Assembly: GCA_040766585.1 (NCBI GenBank) | Contig: JAXGQE010000001.1 | Location: forward strand, 235,101-299,100 | Length of the DNA: 64,000 bases | Origin: JAXGQE01 sp040766585 | GTDB lineage: Bacteria; Bacillota; SLNR01 | Reading direction: 5' to 3' | The notes under the pieces: generated by a model | The model's input: only the letters and a program-made list of their open reading frames with translations | Database searches by the model: none | Told to the model about the DNA's origin: nothing | In this document: positions 56,907 to 64,000 of the stretch, piece after piece | Layout: every line of letters begins with the position of its first letter | How positions within the stretch are numbered: position 1 is the stretch's first letter | Translations under genes and position numbers: made by a program

Positions 56907-56947
56907 TCTGACAGTGATTTTAGCGGTTTTTCCAGGGCAAGGCATTC

Positions 56948-57040
56948 TTGACAAATAAAATATCATCTGATAGAATGTCAATGCTTCAAGCGTGCGGCTT
57001 TTTGCTTTGGAAGCATTGACATTTCGTCATTCAAATGATA
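56948..57040 (+). promoter_or_regulatory. Tandem promoters with a 14-bp inverted repeat ahead of the tRNA operon
   Basis: Promoter 1: TTGACA (56948-56953) and TAGAAT (56971-56976). Promoter 2: TTGACA (57017-57022) and TACTAT, both with 17-bp spacing. AATGTCAATGCTTC (56974-56987) and its exact complement (57010-57023) link the -10 of promoter 1 to the -35 of promoter 2. Confidence 0.7.
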
Positions 57041-57054
57041 CTATACTTAACTGT

Positions 57055-57129
57055 GGGCCATTAGCTCAGGGGTAGAGCACCCGCCTTTTAAGCGGGGTGT
57101 CGATGGTTCGATCCCATCATGGCCCACCA
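57055..57129 (+). tRNA. tRNA-Lys (anticodon TTT)
   Basis: Acceptor GGGCCAT/ATGGCCC, encoded CCA. Anticodon stem CCCGC/GCGGG with loop CTTTTAA gives TTT. Confidence 0.96.
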
Positions 57130-57143
57130 GATTTGTTTATTAT

Positions 57144-57219
57144 GGCCCCATGGTCAAGCGGCCTAAGACACCGCCCTTTCACGGCGGTAACCCGGGTTCG
57201 AATCCCGGTGGGGTCACCA
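57144..57219 (+). tRNA. tRNA-Glu (anticodon TTC)
   Basis: Acceptor GGCCCCA/TGGGGTC, encoded CCA. Stem CCGCC/GGCGG with loop CTTTCAC gives TTC. Confidence 0.96.
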
Positions 57220-57224
57220 ATTTT

Positions 57225-57300
<76 letters not shown>

Positions 57301-57305
57301 TATAT

Positions 57306-57383
57306 GCGGAGGCGTGGTGTAGTCGGCTAACATGCCTGCCTGTCACGCAGGAGATCGCGGGTTCGAGTCCCGTCGCTTCCGCC
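57306..57383 (+). tRNA. tRNA-Asp (anticodon GTC), CCA not fully encoded
   Basis: Acceptor GCGGAGG pairs with CTTCCGC, discriminator C, followed by ACT rather than CCA. Stem CCTGC/GCAGG with loop CTGTCAC gives GTC. The other tRNAs here encode CCA. Confidence 0.93.
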
Positions 57384-57391
57384 ACTTATTT

Positions 57392-57467
<76 letters not shown>

Positions 57468-57473
57468 TGGTTC

Positions 57474-57499
57474 ATTACCTGACTCTGTCGGGTAATTTT
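57474..57499 (+). terminator. Terminator of the five-tRNA operon
   Basis: ATTACCTGA pairs with TCGGGTAAT (one T-G) around a 5-nt loop, followed by a short T-run. Confidence 0.7.
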
Positions 57500-57574
57500 C
57501 ATGTAGGAAGCTGCACTGTGCAATCGCCGATTTTGACTTGTGGGGTTTTAACCGGACTCATCCAGCGCTTTCAC

Positions 57575-57603
57575 TTGACACCAATAATGAACCTCATTAT
57601 AAT
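57575..57603 (+). promoter_or_regulatory. Sigma-A promoter of tRNA-Gly
   Basis: Consensus TTGACA (57575-57580) and TATAAT (57598-57603) with 17-bp spacing, 15 bp before the tRNA. Confidence 0.85.
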
Positions 57604-57617
57604 AAAGGTACTGAATT

Positions 57618-57692
57618 GCGGAAGTAGTTCAGCGGTAGAATATCGGCTTCCCAAGCCGAGGGTCGCGGGTTCGAATCCCGTCTTCCGCTCCA
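57618..57692 (+). tRNA. tRNA-Gly (anticodon CCC)
   Basis: Acceptor GCGGAAG/CTTCCGC, discriminator T, encoded CCA. Stem TCGGC/GCCGA with loop TTCCCAA gives CCC. Confidence 0.94.
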
Positions 57693-57699
57693 AAAGAAT

Positions 57700-57720
57700 C
57701 CGGACAATGTCCGGTTTTTT
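57700..57720 (+). terminator. Terminator of tRNA-Gly
   Basis: CCGGAC pairs with GTCCGG around AAT, followed by six T. Confidence 0.88.
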
Positions 57721-58047
57721 CTTTTATTGAAGCCTTCTATTCAGTCAATGAAATGAAGGGGAATGCCATTTAGTGCAGAATTTCTTAACTATGATCCATA
57801 CGAATAATCACGGGGGGATAAATATGGCGGATAAAGGGTGCCCCGCAGATCGGAGCAAGCTGCCGTTGTGGAGGATGATACCGGGGTATACATGAGGAAA
57901 GCCCATTGTGATGGCAGGTGCCACTCTCTTTTACGGGTTTTTGATCTATCTTCTCATTACTCGTGTCATTCTTTAGCACTTCATTGGTCGCTGCTAATGA
58001 ACGGGTTCAGTTTCCCATTCGGGTTTTGTGTAAAATGAACATTGGCA
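57721..58047 (+). other. Intergenic stretch without a recognisable gene; structured candidate at 57810-57940
   Basis: Between the tRNA-Gly terminator and the pyr promoter. The part from about 57810 to 57940 is more GC-rich than its flanks and has short complementary segments (for example TGGCA/TGCCA at 57912-57923). A 23-codon frame at 57824-57895 has a G6 SD-like tract upstream, and an overlapping 66-codon frame exists, but neither resembles a known protein. It may be a structured RNA, a leader or a decayed gene. I cannot assign it. Confidence 0.3.
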
Positions 58048-58076
58048 TAGACAAATCATTCAAGTTGTGCTAGTAT
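58048..58076 (+). promoter_or_regulatory. Probable sigma-A promoter of the pyr operon
   Basis: TAGACA (58048-58053) and TAGTAT (58071-58076) with 17-bp spacing, placing the transcript start just before the PyrR site. Confidence 0.65.
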
Positions 58077-58103
58077 TTTGATAGTCCAATTGTCCTTAAA
58101 ACT

Positions 58104-58195
58104 AGTCCCGTGAGGCTGGAAAGGCATTAATATCGCGTAGAGTGTTCTGCCTGTTATTAATTTCTTCCATCTCCGGATGGAAGTTTTTATTTTTA
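58104..58195 (+). promoter_or_regulatory. PyrR-type attenuator of pyrB
   Basis: AGTCCCGTGAGGCT (58104-58117) matches the PyrR-binding anti-antiterminator consensus ARUCCNGNGAGGYU. It is followed by a terminator hairpin CTTCCAT/ATGGAAG with a T-run (58164-58195), 16 bp before pyrB. High UMP with PyrR would favour termination. pyrR itself is not in the window. Confidence 0.88.
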
Positions 58196-58210
58196 AAAGG
58201 TGGTGAAACC

Positions 58211-59122
58211 ATGCATAATCTTCTGGGGATCAGAAATATGGATAAGGGTGTTCTCGATGAAATTATCAAACTGGCTAAACTGGAGAAACAGATTATCCTT
58301 CAGAAAAAGCCGATGGTGCAGTCGCTGACTGGAAAGCGGGTTGTTCTGCTGTTTTACGAAAACAGTACGAGAACCCGTTTGTCTTTTGAGCTGGCGGCTA
58401 AGCTTCTGGGGGCTACTGTGGTTCATGTGGCGGCTCAGTCCAGCAGTGTCCAAAAAGGGGAATCTTTCCTGGATACCGTCAAAACCATGGAAGCCATGAA
58501 AACGGATTGCATTGTTGTTCGACATCCTGTATCGGGAATTATGCATACGATTGAGAAAGCGACTGGGGTCTCTTTGGTGAATGCTGGAGACGGGACCAAT
58601 GAACACCCGACCCAAGGACTCTTGGATCTTTTGACGCTGCAAGAATATCTGGGGGATTTGCGCGGGAAAAAGATATTGATCGTGGGAGATATCCAGCACA
58701 GTCGAGTCGCCCGCAGCGATATTTGGGGACTGCAGTTAGTGGGGGCGAAAATCACAGTCAGCGGACCGCGGCCGTGGATTCCCAAAGATATAGCATCCTG
58801 GGGTATATCGTACGAAGATCATGTAGATCATGCCCTCCATAATTGTGATGCGGTTATCGCATTGAGAATCCAGAAGGAACGGCAAGATGACAATTCTGCT
58901 ATTTCGTGGGACGACTACAATTCTCTGTACGGAATCAATGACAGAATCATGGCATCCGCTACGTCAAAACCATGCATCTTGCATCCGGGACCCGTGAACC
59001 GCGGTATGGAGCTGACTAGTAGTATCGTGGACGGATCGTTTTCGCGGATTACGGACCAGGTTCTAAACGGTGTGGCGGTAAGAATCGCGGTATTAAAAAT
59101 GATATTGGGGGGATACCAATGA
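58211..59122 (+). CDS. pyrB: Aspartate carbamoyltransferase catalytic subunit
   Basis: A 303-residue enzyme that makes N-carbamoyl-aspartate, the committed step in pyrimidine synthesis. Carbamoyl-phosphate site FYENSTRTRLSFELAAK (about residues 46-62), HPTQGLLDLLTL and HPGPVNRGME near the end. I start at the ATG at 58211 with AAGGTGG; the longer frame runs into the attenuator. No pyrI gene follows, so it is likely the trimer-only class. Overlaps pyrC by 4 bp. Confidence 0.97.
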   Translation: MHNLLGIRNMDKGVLDEIIKLAKLEKQIILQKKPMVQSLTGKRVVLLFYENSTRTRLSFELAAKLLGATVVHVAAQSSSVQKGESFLDTVKTMEAMKTDCIVVRHPVSGIMHTIEKATGVSLVNAGDGTNEHPTQGLLDLLTLQEYLGDLRGKKILIVGDIQHSRVARSDIWGLQLVGAKITVSGPRPWIPKDIASWGISYEDHVDHALHNCDAVIALRIQKERQDDNSAISWDDYNSLYGINDRIMASATSKPCILHPGPVNRGMELTSSIVDGSFSRITDQVLNGVAVRIAVLKMILGGYQ

Positions 59123-60408
59123 ACCTGCTGATCAAACATGGAACCATTGTGAATCCGGGATCGGGATTCAGTGGCATCGGTGATATTCTGATCCGGGATG
59201 GGAAAATCGACAGGCTTGACCATTCTATTGAGAAACCCGACGATTGTGCGGTGTATGATGCAACCGGGCTGCATATTTTACCCGGTCTGGTGGATGCCCA
59301 TTGTCATCTGAGGGAACCGGGATTCGAATACAAAGAAGACATTGAAAGCGGATCCATTAGTGCTGCCTTTGGTGGTTTTACGGCTGTTGCCTGTATGCCC
59401 AATACGGATCCGGTCATTGACAATAAGATTGTTCTAAGTTATGTGATCCACCGCGCCAAAGAAGTTGGATTGGTAAAAGTGCTGCCCATCGCCGCTGCCA
59501 CCATCGGTCAAAAAGGGGAAATTCTGACTGATATGGGGACGCTGGCAAAATGGGGAGCGGTGGCTTACTCTGACGACGGCCGGCCCATCAAAAGTGCGGC
59601 AATGATGAAAAAAGCCATGGAGATGGCATCCATGGATGGGCTGCTGATCATCTCCCATTGTGAGGATCCGGACCTGGCTTCCGGGGGAACCATGAATGAA
59701 GGGGTGACATCCATGCAGATGGGTGTCAAGGGCATACCGTCAGCTGCAGAGGATGTGATGGTGGCTCGAGAACTTCTGCTGGCTGAATACACCGGCATCC
59801 CTGTCCATATCGCCCATGTCAGCACCCGTACTTCAGTAGAGCTGATCCGACAGGCGAAAAAAAGAAAAGTACCCGTGACGGCAGAAACCTGCCCCCACTA
59901 TTTCTCCATCACTGAAACTGTATGTTCTGAATACAATGCGCTGGGCAAGGTGAATCCGCCTCTGAGAACCGATGATGATGTGAAGGCCATTATAGAAGGA
60001 TTGGTGGATGGAACCCTGGACATCATTGCTACAGACCATGCCCCCCACCATGAAGATGAGAAGATGACCGAATTCCAAAAAGCAGCCAACGGGCTGGTGG
60101 GTTTCGAAACCGCTTTCTCACTGGCGATCACCAATCTGGTCATTCCCAGTCATCTCACACTGGAAAATGTGGTGGAGAAAATGAGTCTCAACCCCGCGCG
60201 ATTGTTCCGTATGCAGGGGGGACGAGTTCAAGAAGGATATCCTGCGGATCTGACTGTGGTCAATATGGCCGGGCAATGGACTGTGGATCGATTTGCGCTG
60301 CATTCAAAAAGCAAAAACTCCCCATACCATGGGATGGTGCTGTCAGGTACTGTTGAATCCACGGTAGTGGATGGCCGGTTTATTATGAAAGATCGCGCAC
60401 TTCAGTAA
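59119..60408 (+). CDS. pyrC: Dihydroorotase
   Basis: A 429-residue class I dihydroorotase. Zinc site DAHCHLREPGFEYKED, HCEDPDL, HIAHVST and ATDHAPHHEDEK. It closes carbamoyl-aspartate to dihydroorotate. The ATG overlaps the pyrB stop, indicating coupling. Confidence 0.97.
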   Translation: MNLLIKHGTIVNPGSGFSGIGDILIRDGKIDRLDHSIEKPDDCAVYDATGLHILPGLVDAHCHLREPGFEYKEDIESGSISAAFGGFTAVACMPNTDPVIDNKIVLSYVIHRAKEVGLVKVLPIAAATIGQKGEILTDMGTLAKWGAVAYSDDGRPIKSAAMMKKAMEMASMDGLLIISHCEDPDLASGGTMNEGVTSMQMGVKGIPSAAEDVMVARELLLAEYTGIPVHIAHVSTRTSVELIRQAKKRKVPVTAETCPHYFSITETVCSEYNALGKVNPPLRTDDDVKAIIEGLVDGTLDIIATDHAPHHEDEKMTEFQKAANGLVGFETAFSLAITNLVIPSHLTLENVVEKMSLNPARLFRMQGGRVQEGYPADLTVVNMAGQWTVDRFALHSKSKNSPYHGMVLSGTVESTVVDGRFIMKDRALQ

Positions 60409-60535
60409 AGCAGAGGAGTCAGATTTCCCAAAGCATTAACGAAAGCCAAGGATCCGAGAACTGTGATTCTGCCTGTCTGGAAGATAGAGGTACATATTAC
60501 AAGTGATTTCGCTGCACGAAGAGGGGGTTTATGAA

Positions 60536-63500
60536 ATGCCGAAGAATCCAAAGATCAAAAAAGTACTGGTGATCGGTTCCGGACCAATCATTATCGGACA
60601 GGCTGCCGAGTTTGATTATGCCGGAACTCAAGCTTGCCGGGCACTGCGGGAAGAAGGAGTCGAGATCGTCCTAGTTAACAGCAACCCTGCGACCATCATG
60701 ACGGACCAGTCCATCGCCGATAAAATATATATTGAACCGCTGCAGGTATCAACACTAGAAAAGATCATCAGCAAAGAAAGGCCGGACAGTATTTTACCTA
60801 CTCTGGGAGGACAGACCGGACTCAATCTGGGTGTGGAACTATCGGAGTCGGGGATTTTGGATAGGTACGGAGTGACGATGCTGGGGACATCCGTGGACAC
60901 CATTCGGAAATCGGAAGATCGCCAGCTCTTCAAAGAAACCATGGAAGGAATCGGAGAGCCCTGCATTCCCAGTATAGTGGCGAATAATGTGGAGGAAGCG
61001 GAAGCATTTACCCATGAGGCGGGTTTTCCAATTGTCATACGACCGGCATTTACATTGGGCGGCTCTGGTGGCGGCCTGGCCAAAGACATCGTAGAATTTC
61101 GTGAAATTGCCAAGTACGGACTGAGGCTCAGCCGTGTTCACCAGATCCTGGTGGAAAAGAGTGTGTCCGGATGGAAAGAGATTGAATTTGAAGTGATGCG
61201 GGATGCCTACGGTCATACGGTATCTGTCTGCGATATGGAAAATGTGGACCCGGTGGGAGTCCATACCGGAGATAGCATTGTGGTAGCGCCCACACAGACT
61301 TTGTCTCGCGAGATCTATGAAAAATTAAAGGACTCTGCCTTCAGGATCATCAATGCTCTCAAGATCGAAGGTGGATGCAATGTGCAGTTTGCACTGCATC
61401 CAGAAACGGATGAATATGCGGTTATTGAGGTAAACCCCCGGGTCAGCCGGTCATCGGCGCTTGCTTCCAAAGCCGCCGGCTACCCCATCGCCAAAATTGC
61501 CACCAAGATTGCCATTGGATACGGTCTCCATGAGATTCCCAACTCCATCACCCAGGGCACTTATGAAAGCTATGAACCGTCTTTAGACTATATTGTATTA
61601 AAAATGCCCAAATGGCCATTCGATAAGTTCATCGGAGCGGATCGCAAACTGGGTACTCAGATGAAAGCAACCGGAGAGGTCATGGCTGTCAGCAACTCCT
61701 TTGAATCGGCATTGCTTAAGGCCATCCGTTCTCTGGAGCTGAACCTATTCAGCCTTCATCATGCCTACTACGATGATTTAAGCGACGAAGCGATTCTGGC
61801 ATCCATCGATGACATGAGCGATGAACGCATTTATGCCATTGCGGAAGCATTTCGAAGAGGCATTTCGATTGCAAAGATCAATGCCTTGACGAAGATTGAT
61901 CCTTATTTTTTAGAGCGAATTTGGGCTGTCGTTGCTGCTGAAATGGAACTAAAAAAATATAACTTGGAAACGGTACCGGATGCAGTTCTCGCCAATAGCA
62001 AACAGCTGGGATATCCCGATAAGGCCATCGCCCATTTTTTGCAATCTACTGTTTCAGCAGTCAAGGAGCGAAGGTTGAAGGCAGGAGTGGCAGTGGTTTT
62101 TCGCCAGGTACCCACGAGTACGGCCAGTGATAACCCTAGCTCTCCGTACCTTTACTCATATTATGATCAAATACCGAAATCCGGGGCCAACGAAAATCCT
62201 GCGCAGGATCCGAAGAAAGTATTGGTTCTGGGTTCTGGTCCGATCCGTATAGGGCAGGGCATCGAATTTGATTACTGTACTGTACATTCAGTCTGGGCTT
62301 TGAAGAAAGCGGGATTCAACACCGTTGTGGTGAATAACAATCCGGAAACAGTCAGTACGGATTTTGATACGGCCGATCGTCTGTATTTCGAACCACTGAC
62401 TGAAGAGGATGTTGAAAATATTGTGATGGCAGAAAACCCTGTGGGGGCGGTTGTACAATTTGGTGGACAGACCGGGATCAAGCTCTCCAGTCATCTGCAT
62501 CGAATTGGGGTACGGATTTTTGGCACATCAGTTGAATCCATTGATGCAGCGGAAGATCGGCAGAAGTTCGATCAGGTCCTGGCGGATCTGAATATCGATC
62601 GACCGTTGGGGAAAACGGTGCTGAGCAGCCTTGAGGCGGCTGAAGCAGCTGAGATGATCGGGTATCCGGTGCTGGTCAGACCTTCCTATGTCCTGGGGGG
62701 GCAGGGGATGGAGATTGCCTACAATGAGGATGATCTTCTATATCTGATGGAAAACATCCAACGTGGAGAAACGGAATATCCTGTCTTGATTGATAAATAC
62801 TTGATGGGCAAGGAAATTGAAGTGGATGCTGTATGTGATGGAGAAAACATATTAATTCCCGGCATCATGGAACATTTGGAACGAGCCGGGATTCATTCCG
62901 GAGACAGCATTTCCGTGTATCCACCGCGCAATCTTTCCGAGAAAGTGAAGAGCCAGATCCTTCATTTCTCGGAGTCTATTGCCCGGAAATTGCACATAGT
63001 GGGTTTGATGAATGTTCAGTTTGTTCTATTCGAGGATCATTTGTATGTCATCGAGGTAAACCCACGCTCAAGCCGGACAGTTCCCTTTATCAGTAAGGTG
63101 ACTGGGATTCCCATGGTTCAGCTTTCCACTGAGATTGCTTTGGGGAAAGAATTGTCCGATTTCTCGTTTGGTACTGGACTGTACAAAGAAATGCCATTTT
63201 CCACTATTAAAGTCCCTGTTTTCTCATTTGAGAAACTGAGGGATGTGGATATCAGTCTGGGGCCGGAAATGAAATCCACCGGTGAAGTGCTTGGGGTAGC
63301 GAAGAGTTTCTCGGAAGCGTTCATCAAAGGGTTGATGGCTTCCGGGATCTGCATTCCGCAGCCGGGCCGAGGTATCCTCTTGACGGTACGCAACACAGAT
63401 AAAGAAGAAACAGCGGATTTGGCCAAACGATTCTACGAGCTGGGATTTGCACTGTGGGCAACAGAGAAAACAGCTCGATCCATTCAAGAGATTGGAATTG

Positions 63501-63772
63501 AAGTCCAAGAAGTGAAAAAGATTGGGGAAGCTACCCCTGATATTTTGCAGGTCATTGAATCAGGTGAGATCAGCTTGGTTGTAAATACGCCGACTCGAGG
63601 GAAAAAGCCAGAGAGAGATGGATTTAAGATCCGCAGAAAAGCCATTGAGATGGCGATTCCCTGTTTGACTTCATTGGATACGGTCAGAGCTTTACTGGAA
63701 GTGATTGAATCCGGCGAAGATCGACTGGATCCTCAAATTGCCAGTTTGGATGAATATGCAGGAAGGTTTTAA
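60536..63772 (+). CDS. carB: Carbamoyl-phosphate synthase large subunit
   Basis: A 1,078-residue large subunit with two ATP-grasp halves and a C-terminal MGS-like regulatory domain. Each half begins with a similar motif (VLVIGSGPIIIGQAAEFDYAG; VLVLGSGPIRIGQGIEFDYC). Metal-binding EVNPRVSRSSALASKAAGYP and EVNPRSSRTVPFISKVTGIP are present. The ATG at 60536 follows GAGGGGG; an in-frame upstream start would add 11 residues. No small subunit carA is upstream (127-bp gap) or downstream in the window, so the glutaminase partner must be encoded elsewhere. Confidence 0.96.
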   Translation: MPKNPKIKKVLVIGSGPIIIGQAAEFDYAGTQACRALREEGVEIVLVNSNPATIMTDQSIADKIYIEPLQVSTLEKIISKERPDSILPTLGGQTGLNLGVELSESGILDRYGVTMLGTSVDTIRKSEDRQLFKETMEGIGEPCIPSIVANNVEEAEAFTHEAGFPIVIRPAFTLGGSGGGLAKDIVEFREIAKYGLRLSRVHQILVEKSVSGWKEIEFEVMRDAYGHTVSVCDMENVDPVGVHTGDSIVVAPTQTLSREIYEKLKDSAFRIINALKIEGGCNVQFALHPETDEYAVIEVNPRVSRSSALASKAAGYPIAKIATKIAIGYGLHEIPNSITQGTYESYEPSLDYIVLKMPKWPFDKFIGADRKLGTQMKATGEVMAVSNSFESALLKAIRSLELNLFSLHHAYYDDLSDEAILASIDDMSDERIYAIAEAFRRGISIAKINALTKIDPYFLERIWAVVAAEMELKKYNLETVPDAVLANSKQLGYPDKAIAHFLQSTVSAVKERRLKAGVAVVFRQVPTSTASDNPSSPYLYSYYDQIPKSGANENPAQDPKKVLVLGSGPIRIGQGIEFDYCTVHSVWALKKAGFNTVVVNNNPETVSTDFDTADRLYFEPLTEEDVENIVMAENPVGAVVQFGGQTGIKLSSHLHRIGVRIFGTSVESIDAAEDRQKFDQVLADLNIDRPLGKTVLSSLEAAEAAEMIGYPVLVRPSYVLGGQGMEIAYNEDDLLYLMENIQRGETEYPVLIDKYLMGKEIEVDAVCDGENILIPGIMEHLERAGIHSGDSISVYPPRNLSEKVKSQILHFSESIARKLHIVGLMNVQFVLFEDHLYVIEVNPRSSRTVPFISKVTGIPMVQLSTEIALGKELSDFSFGTGLYKEMPFSTIKVPVFSFEKLRDVDISLGPEMKSTGEVLGVAKSFSEAFIKGLMASGICIPQPGRGILLTVRNTDKEETADLAKRFYELGFALWATEKTARSIQEIGIEVQEVKKIGEATPDILQVIESGEISLVVNTPTRGKKPERDGFKIRRKAIEMAIPCLTSLDTVRALLEVIESGEDRLDPQIASLDEYAGRF

Positions 63773-63795
63773 CAGGAAGAATGTCTTGTCTGGTC

Positions 63796-63824
63796 TTGTG
63801 CAGGGGATGTCTGTATGCTATCAT
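63796..63824 (+). promoter_or_regulatory. Probable promoter of tRNA-Thr
   Basis: TTGTGC (63796-63801) and TATCAT with a 17-bp spacer, just upstream of the tRNA. No clear terminator follows carB. Confidence 0.45.
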
Positions 63825-63832
63825 AGATTTGT

Positions 63833-63907
63833 GCCGATGTAGCTCAATGGTAGAGCAGCTGAATCGTAATCAGCAGGTTGCGGGTTCGAGTCCCATCATC
63901 GGCTCCA
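63833..63907 (+). tRNA. tRNA-Thr (anticodon CGT)
   Basis: Acceptor GCCGATG/CATCGGC, discriminator T, encoded CCA. Stem GCTGA/TCAGC with loop ATCGTAA gives CGT. Confidence 0.94.
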
Positions 63908-63924
63908 TATCTGACAATGGTTTG

Positions 63925-63955
63925 GGAGATTGGAAGAAATTCCAGTCTCCTTTTT
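63925..63955 (+). terminator. Terminator of tRNA-Thr
   Basis: GGAGA pairs with TCTCC and, after a small internal loop, GGAA with TTCC; five T follow. Nothing else is seen to the window end. Confidence 0.75.
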
Positions 63956-64000
63956 GTGTGCGTATTGTGTTGGAACCTTGTCACTTTTTCGGAGTCGGAA

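Noticed and set aside
57824..57895. 23-codon frame (MADKGCPADRSK start) with an SD-like G tract
   Set aside because: Too short and without homology I recognise; kept only as part of the unassigned stretch.

Overview
This window spans the replication-origin region of a low-to-moderate-GC Gram-positive bacterium, most likely an anaerobic member of the Clostridia. The evidence is the gene order rpmH-rnpA-yidD-yidC-jag-mnmE-mnmG-rsmG-noc-parA-parB on one side of oriC and dnaA-dnaN-yaaA-recF-remB-gyrB on the other, a four-subunit ferredoxin-dependent 2-oxoacid oxidoreductase, a large (Alu-containing) SRP RNA, a T-box serS leader, strong SD sequences and frequent TTG/GTG starts. I cannot name genus or species. 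Transcription diverges from oriC at about 33.0-33.5 kb: almost everything to the left is on the minus strand and almost everything to the right on the plus strand, so most genes run with the replication fork.

Left of the origin, moving away from it: dnaA, dnaN, an S4-domain protein, recF, a DUF721/DciA-like protein with an added zinc ribbon, remB, gyrB, RNase J, gyrA, then a 16S-23S-5S rRNA operon with no spacer tRNA and a short structured leader. Beyond it lie serS with its T-box, a three-gene MMPL exporter / secreted heptad-repeat protein / TetR module that looks like an accessory insertion, six tRNA genes (four Ser isoacceptors and two Arg) surrounding tadA, the SRP RNA, dnaX-ybaB-recR, a porCDAB operon, a decarboxylase-fold protein that has lost its PLP lysine, and the start of an AAA ATPase gene.

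Right of the origin: ribosomal protein L34 and RNase P protein, membrane insertion (yidD, yidC), tRNA modification (mnmE, mnmG), 16S methylation (rsmG) and the chromosome-segregation set noc-parA-parB. A perfect Noc-binding-type palindrome lies inside noc, and two parS-like sites follow parB. Next come envelope genes (DUF4446, M23 peptidase, bactofilin), a lipid kinase, a phosphoribosyltransferase with a G9 tract as its ribosome binding site, an MscS channel and a DUF951 protein. A frameshifted IS30-type element separates these from the rpsF-ssb-rpsR / gdpP-rplI-lonC-dnaB replication and translation block. The window ends with purA, a five-tRNA operon, tRNA-Gly, a PyrR-type attenuator controlling pyrB-pyrC-carB (no carA present), and tRNA-Thr.

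Most of the region is conserved housekeeping DNA. The less ordinary items are the catalytically dead decarboxylase-like protein, the TetR/MMPL module with a visible operator, the promoter-hairpin-terminator leader between gyrA and 16S, the Noc and ParB sites embedded in their own locus, the G9 tract, the IS element with 13-bp flanking repeats and a GC-rich hairpin tail, and an unexplained structured stretch before the pyr promoter.
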